Origin: Uloborus plumipes
Taxonomy: Eukaryota > Arthropoda > Arachnida > Araneae > Uloboridae
Assembly (NCBI GenBank): GCA_038373865.1
Contig: JAXGGA010001095.1
Coordinates: forward strand, 62,001 to 126,000
Reading direction: 5' to 3'
Length of the DNA: 64,000 nucleotides
Part shown: piece by piece, positions 1-12,959 of the stretch
Position numbering within the stretch: the stretch's first letter is position 1
How the letters are laid out: each line of letters begins with the position of its first letter
Translations under genes and position numbers: made by a program
Notes under the pieces: generated by a model
Databases searched by the model: none
Told to the model about the DNA's origin: nothing
What the model saw: only the letters and a program-made list of their open reading frames with translations

Positions 1-3000
1 TCAAGAAGTCAAGACCGCTAATAAAAAATGATATTGAATTATGATCAAACAAACTTAACTCCGATATAGCTCCAATGACTAAATTTCACCGAAGTACACT
101 ATAAACATTTACATTTAATCATTTTCCTTTGCAACTACTCTAAAACTAACAAATTTTAGCGTGGTTTCGATTGAAACAACTATATTTTGCAACCAAATAT
201 ATCTCTTCCTTGTTATTGATACAATTTTCAAGTAACTGAATTTTTCTCGACCAGTTTTACGCAACTAGATTAGGAAATTAAGTCCCGTTAGCCTTCACAA
301 GTCCTAATGTCAATTTTCCCGCCTACTTTTAATAAATAAAAATTCATTTGTTCACCCTTTTAAAGGTTTTTTTCAGCAAAATGTCGATTATGTATCACAC
401 ACCTTTTTCGAGTAAATAAAATCATATTTTTTTAATTTTTATTTTCTCCGAGCCCTAAGAAAGTGATTCATATCTATTTGTGTTTCCCTTACTTTATTAC
501 TATTATAATACTTTACTTTAAAATTAGTATTTTCCAACTTTTGAATGAAAAGCTTAAATCACAAAATAAACAAAAAAGTCCACAATTTGGTTACATTTAG
601 TTTTCACAGATAATTTGTGCGAGCAATTTTTGTGCAGGCATTAATAAAATCTCAGTTTTTATGACCTATTCTATTTTGTTACTTAATTCTTATTCCTCTA
701 TCTGGAAAAGCATCTAGGATGTTAATCAAAACAACTTCCACCACCTACTTGGTTGTCATAAGTTTTCATTAGTCCGTGATTGATAATGAAAGAAAATGGC
801 TCGGACTATTAATCAGTAGAAAAAAAGACTTATTTAATAAGTGTATTAATAAATATCAAGTCTTTTAGTTTCGGCATTATTTCTTCAACTGGCAAAGGCA
901 AAATGGCAAATACGGAAAAATTTATTATCATAATAAACCTAAAGACGAAATGCAAAAGAGCGCTGAAATGATAAAATTAATTTTGAAGAACAATTTCTCG
1001 ATATGGAGGCTTATTTATTTACTAAAGTAAGTCATGAAAGAGAAATATCATAAATAAACGACACAAAAAAAAGAAAGCGAGAAATAAAACTAGTTAATAG
1101 AATTACACGAATGTACCACTATCTTAAAAAGCGAAGCTTTTTGGTTCAAGTGCTATGCCAGTAGTCTACAAAACAACTATTAGGTCAAAAATGGTCATAA
1201 AAATAAGATGTAATGATTCAGAGTCGTTTCACATTAAGTTGTAAAGTATTTTAAACATTCGACTTACCGTCATAAGCTTAAACTTTACTAAGGTAAATTT
1301 GAATATATTTATTTATTGCAAAATGCATGTAAAAATTTTTCATAAGGAAATTAAATCCTTTATTGAAGAAAAGTGCTGTAACCCCTTCCGCACCAGAAAT
1401 ACACATGCCGTATGTCACTAGTAGTTTTAATGCGAAATATATTTGACTGGTTTGGTTCATGGTAAGTAAAGTTTGAGGTCTAATTCTGCATGACATAAAA
1501 TTTCTGAGCAGACGCACTTGATTTCAGCTCTTAAAGTTTCAGCTCTCTTAAAGTTTCATAATACAAATCTAACTTCACGCAAATGGTATTCGTGTTCAGA
1601 ATCTTTTTTTTTTTTTTTTAATCAAAAGAAATAAAATCACTTATCCGTCAGAAATTTAAGCAGTTTTTTTTTTAATATTTTATAGAAGTAATAATAAAAA
1701 TGAGCGCTGGTACTATTTCTTCAACAGACATAAGAAGCTATAGTTCTTTAGAAGCTATAGCAGACTTTTTTTTTTCTTTTAATGAATGGTTGGGTGAGAT
1801 AAGATGAAATTTTTAACATGAAAAGCAAATTTTGTATGCAGTGTACGATATGGAACAGTTAGCTTTAAACTAGAGTTCTCTGCCTTGAGCTCATACCGAG
1901 TTACTGACAAATTTTTAAATCACACGTCTCTTAGGTGTTTTATTTTTCCGAAAATGCTTAGGAATGACCTAAAAAACTCAAATTAAGGAAATTTATTTCA
2001 AGAAATAGTTGAAATCGCATTTTTTTCGAATGTAATCAATAATCATATTTATATTTCCATTTACTGTAAATAAAATTTACGTTTATCAGCTAAGTAGGAT
2101 TAAAACTTTAAACATTTTTGAGAGCCTTCTTTAAAATCAACCCTTTAAACTTCATATCGTCATTTATTACATCAGTAATACAGCTTATTCACTTATGTTT
2201 CAAATTGACCCACGTTGGGTTTAATTGATACATTTAGAGAACAATTTAACTTATTATTATTTTATTTTTTTAATCTGAAATAAATTTCTGTAAAAAAGTT
2301 GTTGAAATCATTATTTGATAGGAAAATAGTAATAGCATTACAAGGAATTTTGTTATGTTACATAACATTAGGAAAAAAAATATATATAAATATTGAAATG
2401 TAAAATGTGTATCCACTATACCCGGTATGACCTACAATATCGTAATAATAGAGATGGCTCGTCTAAACGTATTTATTTATTTATTTTTGGTGCCAGAAAT
2501 GGGAAAATTCAACATATATAACTAAATGTTATGTGAAAGCGAGCAAAAATAAAGTATAAAAGTGCCTCAGAGTTAGGAGAAGAAAATATAAATCAATAGG
2601 AGAACAAACTAAAATTACTTATTAAACATGAGCAGGACATATATCTATATATTCTACTAAATGCATATGTTTAAGAACAAACGAATGCCAATTTTCTTTT
2701 TTAAATACATTGAATACAAGATCTTAGTTAAAGGTTAAATATAAACAATATTAGGGTTGAAATACGTAATTAAACGCAATATCAAAGGGTAAATTTAACT
2801 ACTAACTTATATTTAATTTCCGTTTCCTAATTATTTCCCCTCATTTAAAAACAAATAATTGAAAGGATATTTAAATTCAACAGGCTAACCAATAAAATTG
2901 TCCGTGCTTTACCAAATCAAACAGCAAAAAAAACAATGCAAGTTTTAAAAACCTGCTACATTAAACATATGCTCAATTAAACGCTACAACAAATTTTCAA

Positions 3001-3970
3001 AGACTAATCTCGATCAAACTATGATATTTTAAGGAGACGCAAAATCCAATTCCGTAACAAATTCCACACGTCAAAAGCATAAAGCGTACATCTCTTTAAT
3101 GATTGTTTAACGTCGAATCAGGCATCAAATATAAAGAGCAGTCATATAAAAATGAGATTTTGAATGATATTAGTTACGCTCGGGGGGCTTTTCTGTTTGA
3201 GAATTCGATATTATGAAGAAAACTTGTATACCTGTCATTTGGTTCGATTTAAATAAGTATACAGACCGGGTGCTGATGATTCGACATGTTTGCTCCGTTG
3301 AAAAAGGGAGAAGACATCTTTTTTCGAATAGCTTTTAATCAAAATATATATGTGTGTGTTTAGTTGCGTAGTAGCATTCTACGAGCATGAACGTCTTCAG
3401 TTTTTTTTCCTTCAAGACTCCTTGAGCAAACAAGTAAAGGAGGAGAGATTTCCATTTGTTGTGCAGTGTTTACAGAATCGGGTAGCGTAGTAAATCTGTA
3501 TGATAAAATATTTGAATAAACAGTAATGGAAAAGCGTCAAATTGGAGAAAGGATATTGAAATATTTTAATCGCAGAACTTATTGCACAAATTTGCTTATT
3601 AACTACTAACTCAACATATTTTAGTTTAGACATAGCAATATCCAGTGTTGAAATAATTATCTGAAATAGTAAATCACCTAAGAAAATCTAAGTGAGAGTG
3701 GAATGAAAAAAAAAAACACCGGAACAGTAAAATGAAACAAAAATAAAAGTCGTAGTATTAAGAAAAAAAAAAATGTATGGACATTTATAAAAAAAAACAA
3801 ACTCAAATTCCCAAAGGTTAACTACCGAAAGGTATTTAAACAAAAATATAGTAAAATCTTCCCAGTGGTACAGAAATAAAACACGTAAAATGTAAATAAT
3901 AAAATTAAGCAACTTAGTTTATTTTTTAAAACTTGACACAATTATTTATTAAAGTAAAACAATAATGTAA
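1..3970. other. AT-rich spacer, no gene seen
   Basis: Very AT-rich unique DNA with frequent A and T homopolymers. I see no coding frame with a recognisable domain. Small local structures are an imperfect two-copy repeat of about 18-20 bp at 1526-1559 (TTCAGCTC followed by TTAAAGT) and a 7-bp inverted repeat with a 3-nt spacer at 2351-2367 (TGTTATG TTA CATAACA). A slightly less AT-rich stretch at about 3175-3310 holds nothing I recognise. Confidence 0.7.
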
Positions 3971-3978
3971 TTTTAATT

Positions 3979-4070
3979 CGATATTTTATTCATTTAACAA
4001 TTTCGGTAATTATACGTTTCCTTCGATATTTTTTCGATATCGATAACAGCGTTTCGATAATGTATCGATA
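3979..4070. promoter_or_regulatory. Cluster of CGATA motifs with two TATCGATA sites
   Basis: CGATA occurs on the plus strand at 3979, 4024, 4035, 4041, 4055 and 4066. Two exact TATCGATA octamers lie at 4038-4045 and 4063-4070. TATCGATA is the DREF element of Drosophila promoters, and clustered CGATA is the recognition unit of the Drosophila insulator protein BEAF-32. BEAF-32 is restricted to flies, so only a DREF-like or architectural role is plausible here. No promoter or gene is visible next to it. The cluster could also be subterminal repeat of a decayed transposon. Confidence 0.35.
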
Positions 4071-4090
4071 TCAAGTGCCGGAAAGTGGGC

Positions 4091-4920
4091 GGTACTAGAG
4101 GTGTTTTTAAAGAGAAGATTAAGGTAGATTGGGCAAAAACGCCGTAATTTTTGACTTTATTTTTCTTTTTATAAAATAGTTCATTGGTTGAACTTTTAAC
4201 TTACTAATTTATCAACAAAATATTTACTTTGTAATTAGTAAAAAAAAAATAAGTTTCGCTTTGAAAAAAAAAATTACCTATAAAAATTAACAATTTGAAA
4301 TCGTTTACATTTTGGTATCTTACCAAATTTATATCATTTTAATATAGCTTCAAAGAATTTTGAATCAAAATCTAATTAATTAATGACTGTTAAAGTTTTG
4401 ATGATGTATTAAATTTAGAAATGTTGAGCAATATGAGATGATTAGTGAAGAATTGTAGAGTAAATATCCAATGCAAAGAATAATAAATTCCAAAAACATA
4501 TGCACTGAAAAGCTTAAATTAAGAGCAGATCAGACTAAAAAAAGCAGTTATTTTCCTTGGGGAAAACTTTTATTCATGATGAATTAACCAAAATACCATC
4601 TGCCAAAATCTTTAAAAAATGAAAGCTTAAAAAATAGCATTAATTACACAGATGTTTTAGGAGTTAAAAGCGGGCTGAAAAATTTCAACGCAATCAAACA
4701 ACAGCCAAACTGTCCGAAGATTTTTTTTTTTCACTTTAACCCAAAACGCAAAGTTCAGATGATTATAGTCGATTTTTTCCTTCGGGAAAAAAATGAAGTA
4801 AATGTTAAAGAAAAAAGAGTTTTTAAAGTCTTTAAGACGCTTTATACATTGTTTATACTTTACTTAACATGGACATAATTTAGTACGGGAGGAAGCTTAT
4901 ACAAGCTCTTCAAAATGTTA
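4091..4920. other. AT-rich spacer, no gene seen
   Basis: AT-rich DNA with several A and T runs. I see no repeat, open frame or motif cluster that I can name. Confidence 0.7.
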
Positions 4921-5160
4921 TGACCCATAATTTGGCGGGAGAATTACAGATTTAGATACGCCGAGTTTTTGGAAGAGACTGGTAAAGACCTTGCGTTGCT
5001 ATTAAAAACAAAATACTCCTCCGCGAGGAAAAAAGACGGAAAATAAGAAAATATTCGTGGAAAAGCGGGAGAAAAAAAAAAAAGAGTTCGGCTAGGAACT
5101 AGAAGAAGACAAAACAAATTGTCGCTAGCTTTAATGGGTGGGTAATTTAAGCCCTGCAAT
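4921..5160. other. Less AT-rich island, possible regulatory block
   Basis: This block stands out from its surroundings by higher GC. It contains an exact E2F-type motif, TTTGGCGGGA, at 4931-4940. A 71-codon minus-strand open frame spans it but starts in no recognisable context and has no recognisable domain, so I do not call it a gene. Conserved non-coding DNA is the likeliest explanation; this is inference from composition. Confidence 0.3.
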
Positions 5161-5613
5161 GTATTGGAAGAAAAGGAGTTGCATTGGTGCGAATCAGCTG
5201 AGGATGCTTATTAGCTTTTGGCACGTTTTACTTACGGGTGGTCAGTAAAAAGTTTAGATAAACATCCTAAACCAATTGTTGAACTGGTCAGTATCACAAT
5301 ACCAATATGCTTGACTGCGCTAAAGAAAGATTCTCACAGGAAATAGCACCTATTTTTGATAGCGTGCAATAGGTATAGCTATGGGGTGTCTCAAGGTATA
5401 CTGAATATCTCTTTTTTTTTTTCCAAGTAAGGAAGTGGACAACCATTGACATGTAAACTGCTTGTTTCGTTTAATGCCCGTAATTTGAATGTTTAGGTTT
5501 ACGTAAGCATATCGAGCGAAAACTATACGTAAAACGTTAGATTGAATATCCGGTATTTATCACCTCTAAGTTAGATTTTTGAAAAAAAAACAAAAACCAA
5601 TTTTGTTTCCCCT

Positions 5614-5675
5614 TCCGTGCGTCCAATTAACCGGAACCTCGGACTTTTGAGACTCGGATTTTCGAGATTCTACAG
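5614..5675 (-). mobile_element. Terminal fragment of a pogo/Tigger-like DNA transposon
   Basis: Read on the minus strand from 5675, the sequence begins CTGTAGAATCTCG, continues through alternating CCGAG and TCTCG/GAGTC blocks, and reaches CCGAGGTTCCGGTTAAT. Tigger elements of the pogo group of Tc1/mariner typically start CAGTAGAACCTCG followed by similar CCGA-rich subterminal repeats, so the match is in both order and composition. I could not find the partner inverted repeat on either side within about 600 bp. It is therefore an orphan end, or the other end has diverged beyond recognition by eye. Confidence 0.45.
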
Positions 5676-5679
5676 CACT

Positions 5680-6240
5680 TTCAACATTGATCCTTAAATT
5701 CACCCTTAGCACAAAGGGTATAAACAAGACTGATGAATAACAAATGACGATGTAAATTTAACTCGTTGAAAAGACGAATTTACATTTTCTATCCTCAGCT
5801 AAAATTTTTGAAAAGCCACGCAATCGATGCGTTTGAATCGAGCGGGAATTTTGCACGTTTCAAAAATGCACGAGCATTAAATTACGCCCGAAAACTGTTT
5901 TATTCAGAGGGGGATGTATGAAAGAATACACGAAGAATGGCAACAGCTTTCACGCTGCGTCGATCCAAAATCAGCGATTCGCAAATTACTGAATGGCAGA
6001 AGAAAACCAACACCCCGTTTGACAAACTTAAATTTAATTCAGCGAAAAACACGAGAACGGTTTTAAAAGACCTCAAGTGAAGGAAAATCAAATTATGCTT
6101 CATTGAAAATTACGAAAGCTTATTAAACGAGAGCTTCGGCTAAAGCCTTGGAAGCTGCGTTTAGCCGAACGACTGTCAGATTTACTTTGAATGCCTCTTG
6201 AAATTGTGAGAGAAAAGTAACAAAAATTATGAGTATTTAA
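5680..6240. other. Less AT-rich island with a 10-bp stem-loop
   Basis: A block of mixed composition between AT-rich flanks. It contains a perfect inverted repeat: TTCGGCTAAA at 6135-6144 and TTTAGCCGAA at 6160-6169, separated by 15 nt. A 67-codon minus-strand frame (5900-6103) shows no domain. The block is either conserved non-coding DNA or body sequence belonging to the Tigger-like end just upstream. Confidence 0.3.
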
Positions 6241-6860
6241 AGCGAAGTGCGAATACATTTTTTTTACTTAGTTTATTTATAATGTTAAATATCAGTCAGG
6301 TTTTTGATAAATGTAATTATCTTTTATAAATATCATGAGAAAATTTATCGCATAAAATTAGCTGTTATGATCTATGATAGCTATGGTCGTAGAGAGTTAA
6401 ATTAATAACTATTTGATTATAATTTATATTAGTGTTTAACTTGAAGAAGTTTTAACTGGGAGAAGGAAAACTACGTTTAATGCAAAAAAATGTTTCAAAA
6501 ATATTGTTTCACTAAAAATATCACATCAAATAAACGCTTTGTGTTTGTCTCTAAAAAATTCGCTGTATTGATGATTTTAAAAAAAAATAAGGAACTGAAG
6601 AAATAAATTATTCTAAAACAAAAATAACCGTTTAATGATGATAAAGAGTTTTGCATTCAGTATAAACAGTAGTTTTTACCGTATGCAAAGCAGTGTGTGT
6701 CTTTGAGTCCAAACATATATGAGAATCTAATATAATGTTTCAGAGACGCATTTAATAGAATTAAAACAACATTTTAGAAGAAAAAAGACAATGCTACTCA
6801 ATAAAATCAAAAATGTTAAGAAAAGCTGAGCTCTTGTTAGTAAAGTCGTACAACAAAAGC
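6240..6860. other. AT-rich spacer, no gene seen
   Basis: AT-rich DNA with A runs. I see nothing nameable in it. Confidence 0.7.
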
Positions 6861-6863
6861 CAA

Positions 6864-7345
6864 CGGACCTTTAAAATATGTTTGTCTTAGCAGTAATTCG
6901 TTAAAAGCGGGTTCAAATAACCGAGGTAATTACGAGGTTCGAATGTATTTAAAAAACCTTTCACTGCTTCCTCATCAGCATTAAATTATTTTTATATTGT
7001 AAAAGGACAGCCCCCCCCCATGACAATGTTAAAACATTAAACCATGTACATAACAAAAAGCAGCAATTTACTCTTAACCGTAGTTAGTCTTTTCTAAAGA
7101 ACTATACAGTACAAATCATAAAGCGGGGATCTGAAAATTAGTTCGTCTTATCAGTGATTCGTTTTAAACGTATTTGAATCAACGAGTTTCAGCTGCGTTT
7201 TAAAACCTTTCACTGTTTTATCATTCGCATTAAATTATTTTCATATTATAAAAGGTCAAAACCAGACCCCCCCTCCCCCCCCACTCCCTCTTGACGATAA
7301 TAGTAAATTTTGCACCATGTACAAGTACATAGCAAAAGGCACAAA
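6864..7345. repeat. Diverged direct tandem duplication, period about 261 bp
   Basis: Two diverged copies lie head to tail. Copy 1 runs from about 6864 to 7070 and copy 2 from about 7124 to 7345. Shared landmarks occur in the same order: GTC TTA-CAGT-ATTCGTT near 6883 and 7144, an ACCTTTCACTG segment, ATTAAATTATTTT, a poly-C run (nine C at 7011-7019; seven C, T, eight C at 7267-7282) and ACCATGTACA. The copies differ by many substitutions and small indels, so the duplication is old. I do not recognise it as part of a known element. Confidence 0.7.
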
Positions 7346-9760
7346 AACAAAGAAAACACAGTGACACCAGTTTTTATTCTGAGTTCATTTGCTGGAACTT
7401 GTTTTCTAATATTCAAAGTAACAATCGATATAAAAGTGATGCACTTTTTTATAGTATAAAGAAAGTCCGAAATCACATGGCGAGTTGTCAGCCTCTGAAT
7501 GTTTTGTTCCGGTATTTAGAATAATATCAAATGCATTCTAAGTACCTCACTAAACTAGCTAATTCCTTTTTCGTTTATTTATTTGTTTATTTTTGAGTTG
7601 TTCTACAATTATGTCGATTCTGATGTTTCTAGCAGTCTTCGTTGTCTACTATAAAAGCGGAAAAAAATGTGTTGAAATGTCAAGTCGAATTTTTGTTTGC
7701 TGAAACACTAACTGTATAAAAAAAGAAAGTCAATTTGTTTATCATTAAAAAAGGTAATCTGATTTGAAACAATTATTTTAACATTTCAAGACGTATGTGA
7801 AATATTTAATTATTTAAACGAAAAAAACATAGAGAGACCAAGGTGGGTAAAAAAAAAAGGTCCTAAACTGTAGAAAGAGAAATTTTATGAATATTTAATT
7901 TTTTACACTATTTTTTGTCTAGGCACTTATTTTCAAGATAATTATTTACATTTAGCATTTGGCATAATGTCAGACTAATAAAATATGCTATTTCTGAAAG
8001 CTCTGTTTGCTAGCTAGTCTTGGTTAATTAATTAGATAAGTACAAGCATTTAGAGAAAAGCACGAAACAGCAAACAAATACCATCTCCGTACACATTGTT
8101 CGAGCTTGCAGAACAGCTTCCATCTTATTTCTTGAAAAAATAATGAATACGCATTGGTAAAAACTTGGACAAAAAGAAAATCCGAAGGAAAAAAAATCCG
8201 GCAAAGTTTGTTCAAGTCTTCCCTTTTTAAGTTAGACAGTTTAAGAAAATTAAAAACTGAGGTTATCATTGGATTTGAGGGAATCATAGAAGGGGCAAAC
8301 AAGGTTGGGCCTAAAGCAAATACAACGCTGTCCACGACCCGAGAAAAAACCAATCAAAAATTAATTAAATCAAGCACAGACCCCGGTCTTCATTAGGCCC
8401 GAGGAGGTTAAATAAGTTGATTAAAATGTTCCGAAACACATGCAAGAAATGCAGAATGGCTCTTAATTATAAGGCTCTATTTCTGAGAAAACTTACCAGG
8501 TGCGTACACTTTTTAGAATTTTTTTTCGGCCTGTCAAAATAAAGAGAAGATTTTCAAGAAAAGGAATAAAAACATTACCCGACGGCTGCGCGGTATTTAA
8601 GCGTGTTTTAGCCGTTAGATAATTCATCTAGGTTGACTCATACAGAGTGAATTTTCACAACTTTTGTTCACCTTCTGAGAAGACATGTTAAAAAAATTTA
8701 ATTGCGTTTTTTTTTCGTATTCATTTCAATAATTTCAAAATTAACAAATAAAATAAGTTACTATATTTATAATTCTTCATTATCATTTATTTTTTCTTTG
8801 ATTGCATAAGAAAACTAAAAATATTCTCAGGTGACAAAAAAATAATTCCTCTAATAGTTCTCATAGCTTTAATATTAATCTACTAATATTTTTTCATACT
8901 TTTAATGCATATTTTTATTCATCAGTTTAAATTGCTAATTCTTTCATGATCTTAGGGCAAACTCTGTTGCAGCAAATAGTTCATTTAGATGTTTCTGAGC
9001 ATAAAAATTAAATATTTAGCAATTAAAATACATTTCTAACGTAGGCAGTATGAAATATTTGGCCAGAAAACACATTTTATAAGTTCACATTTCTATCTGT
9101 TGCATATCAAGATTTAAAAAAAAGGTTTGAAAGTGCATTAGTTTATAAAATAAAAATTTATAGCAATCAATTGTAAATCAAGAAACTAGATTAGTTAGAC
9201 AACAACACATCACACATTCCATCATGTTTAGAATCTTAGAATTATTTTATTTTTACTTGTACTAGCATTGTTAGACACGAATCTCTTTTTAAACACAAGG
9301 TTATAAGTGCAAGCAAAATATTTTTCAAACAAAGCAGTAAAAAAAATGTTTTGGATAAATTAAAGAGTTGATTATTGCTTTTAAAGAAATCTTATTGCAA
9401 GGGATCCCTCCTCCGAAATGATAAAACAGGTAAATGTTTAAAAAATAGTAATTTTAATTAATCTCAGTCAATTCAGACATCTAACTGTGAAACTTCAAAC
9501 GACTTCCTTTTTTTTCCTGATTTTGGTTCAGATTCTAGGAGATTTAATAAAAACTATTAGTATAATGTTTTCTCTTCAAGAGTAATTTTTCTAAAACTAT
9601 AAACTATTCATATTTGATGACATTTTCACTTTTAAGTGAATTTCAAACCGCAGTTGAACATATTTCTAAACGTAAAACAGAACATTTAACATTTTCATCG
9701 TTCTTGTTGTGATTCTCAAAAGTAAATTACGATAAGGTGCAAATCATTAAACAAATATTT
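7346..9760. other. AT-rich spacer, no gene seen
   Basis: Mostly AT-rich. At about 8024-8396 both strands are open over 240-330 bp, but the two frames overlap, neither shows a domain, and the plus-strand one begins at TTG, so I treat it as chance. Short A and T runs are common. I see no transposon ends. Confidence 0.65.
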
Positions 9761-10560
9761 CCTTCAGCCAAAACTGCTCCTGAAACTGAAACCCAAGACG
9801 CGATTCGGGAAATACGTAGCTTTTGCAATCCATCGTAGTCGTTTTGACATTAGTTTCAAAGCTAAATCAGGAAGCTTGTCCAGTTTAAATTTAAAATCAT
9901 CGCGCCTTATTGACAATGTCGCCTAACTTTGAAGTAACGGAGATTTCCAAAAATCAATTCAAAGATAGTAAGACTCAAAAGTACAGGACAAAATTTTTCC
10001 AAACTCGACAAGAGCGAGAAATGCTGACTTATATAAATGCACATTGGATTGCGTTGAGTAAGTAAATGTGGGCTGAACAAGCTTTTTGAAAGACTTGTTT
10101 ACTCAAAGACATATATACACGGACTTAGCCGCGACGGGAGCGTTTGAGCAAAGTTTCACAACTGTCGTCGGTTCGGATTCATTTATTGCTTGGGAATGGG
10201 ACTCAATCTTTTGAAGCAAGCAACGGCAAGACTGCACGAGAGTCATAGAATGGTATTTCCGTAAAATTTCGTTTCTGCTATGGATAAATAAGCATTGCCA
10301 ATTAAAGTGGATCCAGGAGATGAAAGATTTTTGGTAAATAATGACATTGGAAAGTTGGAGTAATCAAAATAGTTTGGCTCGGTTTGGAAAGAGCAAACGT
10401 TTAAATTTAGCTATCTGTGTTAGTGTCATTAAGGAATTAAAATGCGTTAAGAGTAATCAAAACATGCTTCCAGTGCTAAATTTCATGTAGCGGAAAACGC
10501 AGCAGTATGTTATAGTAGGAAATAATGGGACCGATTGAAAGCATATTGAAGCAGTTTTGC
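9760..10560. other. Less AT-rich island, candidate conserved non-coding block
   Basis: Composition is clearly less AT-rich than on either side and lacks homopolymer runs. A forkhead-type TGTTTAC occurs at 10096-10102. Stops interrupt all frames that I followed and I recognise no protein or RNA. Interpretation as regulatory DNA is inference. Confidence 0.3.
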
Positions 10561-11150
10561 AAGCCGTAATGAAACAAATGCAGATATTTACCTCCAATTT
10601 ATAAGATAACAACGGATAAGATGACGATTGCTTGCATCCATGGATTGTGTTGTCATTCCTGTTTCTCTTGTGACCTCATATGATTACGATGATGCACATT
10701 CAACTGTTTATCAACGTTTTATAAATATTTCACCAAGTGTACCATCAAAAGTTACAGAGTTTATCAAACTAGATATGTTCGCATCTTGAAGTGACATACT
10801 GTGAATACATTAAAAAAATAAAAATAAAAGGCACACTTTTAGCTTAAACTCCTATCGTGTAAACTGCGTTCTTGTTGAAAATTACAAAAGGCACTAACCT
10901 ATATCGTCACAAATTAGACTATTATTAGAGTATGTGCACTGAAGATCATACGGGTGCACTATACTAAATGCCTCTAAATAATGACAACAATTTTAAATGT
11001 CGGGACTGGTAATAACTTTGATTTATGGAGCTAAATTGTAACGATCTCACAAATGTATTACATTAAGCACTTCTGATCAGCAAATTTTATTTTCAATAGC
11101 AATGCCATAGATTCTTACATACGTGTTTTAGATAGCTCTTTCAGTGTTTC
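10560..11150. other. Spacer of mixed composition, nothing identified
   Basis: I see no coding frame, repeat or motif cluster here. Confidence 0.6.
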
Positions 11151-11159
11151 GACCATGTT

Positions 11160-11690
11160 ATGAAGACAACCAAAACTGGATGCACATACTTGAGCACTTT
11201 TACTATTTATACTTATATCCAGCAAAGAGATACTTGGGCGATAAAGAAGCAGCAACGAACATTTGAAAGTGCGTATTTTCCAGCGGAAGTTTTAAGCGAC
11301 AAACTTTTATTATCCGTTTATTTTGCCATCGCCGTCTTCGATGTAGGACATTACACGTCGCTAAGGAATACAAAATGACCGGTTGTAGAGTCAGACCAAA
11401 TCATCCGTATGTAGTCCAAACCGTGTGTTCGGAGCTGAAGCTACCAGAAATGATAGTCCTGGAAACAGATCTGGAAATAGGATTATTATCCAGATATCTA
11501 TAATTATGTCGAGATTCCGAGTGGCCAAAGGGAATTTAAGGAGATGAGGTTAGAGACTAGCCGTCGGCTGCTCAAGCCACGGAACGGTAAAAAGAAAATT
11601 TCGCGTTTCCTTTAGAAGCAAGATCATTTCATGCATCACAGAGAAAGTCTGTCATCGACTTGCTTCTTTTTCTTATTTGTTCCGTTGCAT
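11160..11690. other. Less AT-rich island
   Basis: An ATG-initiated 72-codon plus-strand frame runs 11160-11378, but it has no domain I know, and the equally GC-richer sequence downstream is full of stops. An exon of an unknown gene cannot be excluded; a conserved non-coding block is more likely. No splice-site or promoter evidence supports a gene. Confidence 0.25.
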
Positions 11691-11699
11691 TTTCGCTTT

Positions 11700-12950
11700 A
11701 AGAATCACGCTCAACAGCTTGGTTCGGTAAATCTGAATGAGTTTTGCCTCCTGGTTGACTTATTAGGGGCAGGTTTTTAAAAAAAAAGTCAATTAAAGCA
11801 CTCCGGTAAGCAATTGTTTGATATTTAATATTCCTGATTGACAGTAAGTAATGAAGTTTCTTGATGTGTTTGTGAAAGATGTTTTGCAAATTTGGTATTC
11901 AGGTACACTGATACTATCTTGAAAACACCAACTCGAAAACGTATTATGTTTAGCAGTTAACTATTCACAAATACAAAATTTTAGGTAAAGTTGCATAAGG
12001 TTTTTTTTTTTTTTTTAATCATCTTCATCCAGTTTTTTTTAAGTTGATTTTTAGTATACGTCTTTCACAAAATCAGTATATTGGCTTATTTTTCAGAGTA
12101 ATTGCAATGCATTGCAAATGTTTCATAATTAAGATTTATAGAATTGAGTTTTATAAATACAATTTTCCCGAAATTTCTACGTTCGCCACATAAATAGGGC
12201 TCATATTTTGTATCAGAATAAAAAGAACAGTTCAAAAGAATTGCAAATTGAAAAAAAAATAGAAACAAACTACTTGATTATACATTTATCATAGTAAATA
12301 ATGTATCACAAAAAGAAAATGTTTTTCGTTGTAACTGCCAGAAGTAAGTTATGCTTTCAAATTTAGCAAACTGACTCCATTTTACAAACGAGTGCAAAGC
12401 ATCTCACTTTCCTCACTGTTCCGGGAAAATAACATAAACTAGTGAAACTTAGCAGCTATAACATCACCAATGTAATAGTTTTGTCTGGTAGAAAATGCCA
12501 GAAACAAAACGTAGTTGTAAAAACAAACGCAAAGTTGTCTACTTTGAAGTTAAAAACGGATATTTACCCCAAAATGCTAACATGGCCACAGCAGGGCTAT
12601 TTTCGTTTGAGATAGAAAGCTCCGTTTAATCAAACTTTTTCAAAGAAAACTTCCGAAGACATTCTAGTCATGCCTAAATATCCCTTCAATTTCAAATCTG
12701 AAAATGAGATCAGTTCAAGATCACTGTTTTTTTTTTTTTTCAGCACTGAGAAATCCGGATTTCTCAGAAAAAATGCAAGTATAAAAACAAAATTTCGTTT
12801 TCACGCAGTTAAAATCATGTGTTCAGTGGTGAAAGAACAAAGAATATGTTCAGTTCATGTTCTAAGTTTTTTTTTTTCTTTTTTTGTGTATTGCATAAAA
12901 GTAGTTAAATAGATGAACCAACACCATTTTCCGAAGAAAACTTTATTTAC
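11700..12950. other. AT-rich spacer, no gene seen
   Basis: AT-rich DNA with T runs at about 12001-12016 and 12727-12740. I see no supported gene or repeat. Confidence 0.65.
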
Positions 12951-12959
12951 TCAAGAGTA

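Noticed and set aside
6940..6960. GGTTCGAAT as a tRNA B-box
   Set aside because: No A-box or cloverleaf at the right distance; it belongs to the diverged tandem duplication.
8024..8396. Open frames on both strands (109 and 80 codons)
   Set aside because: They overlap each other, the plus-strand one starts at TTG, and no domain or codon pattern supports either.
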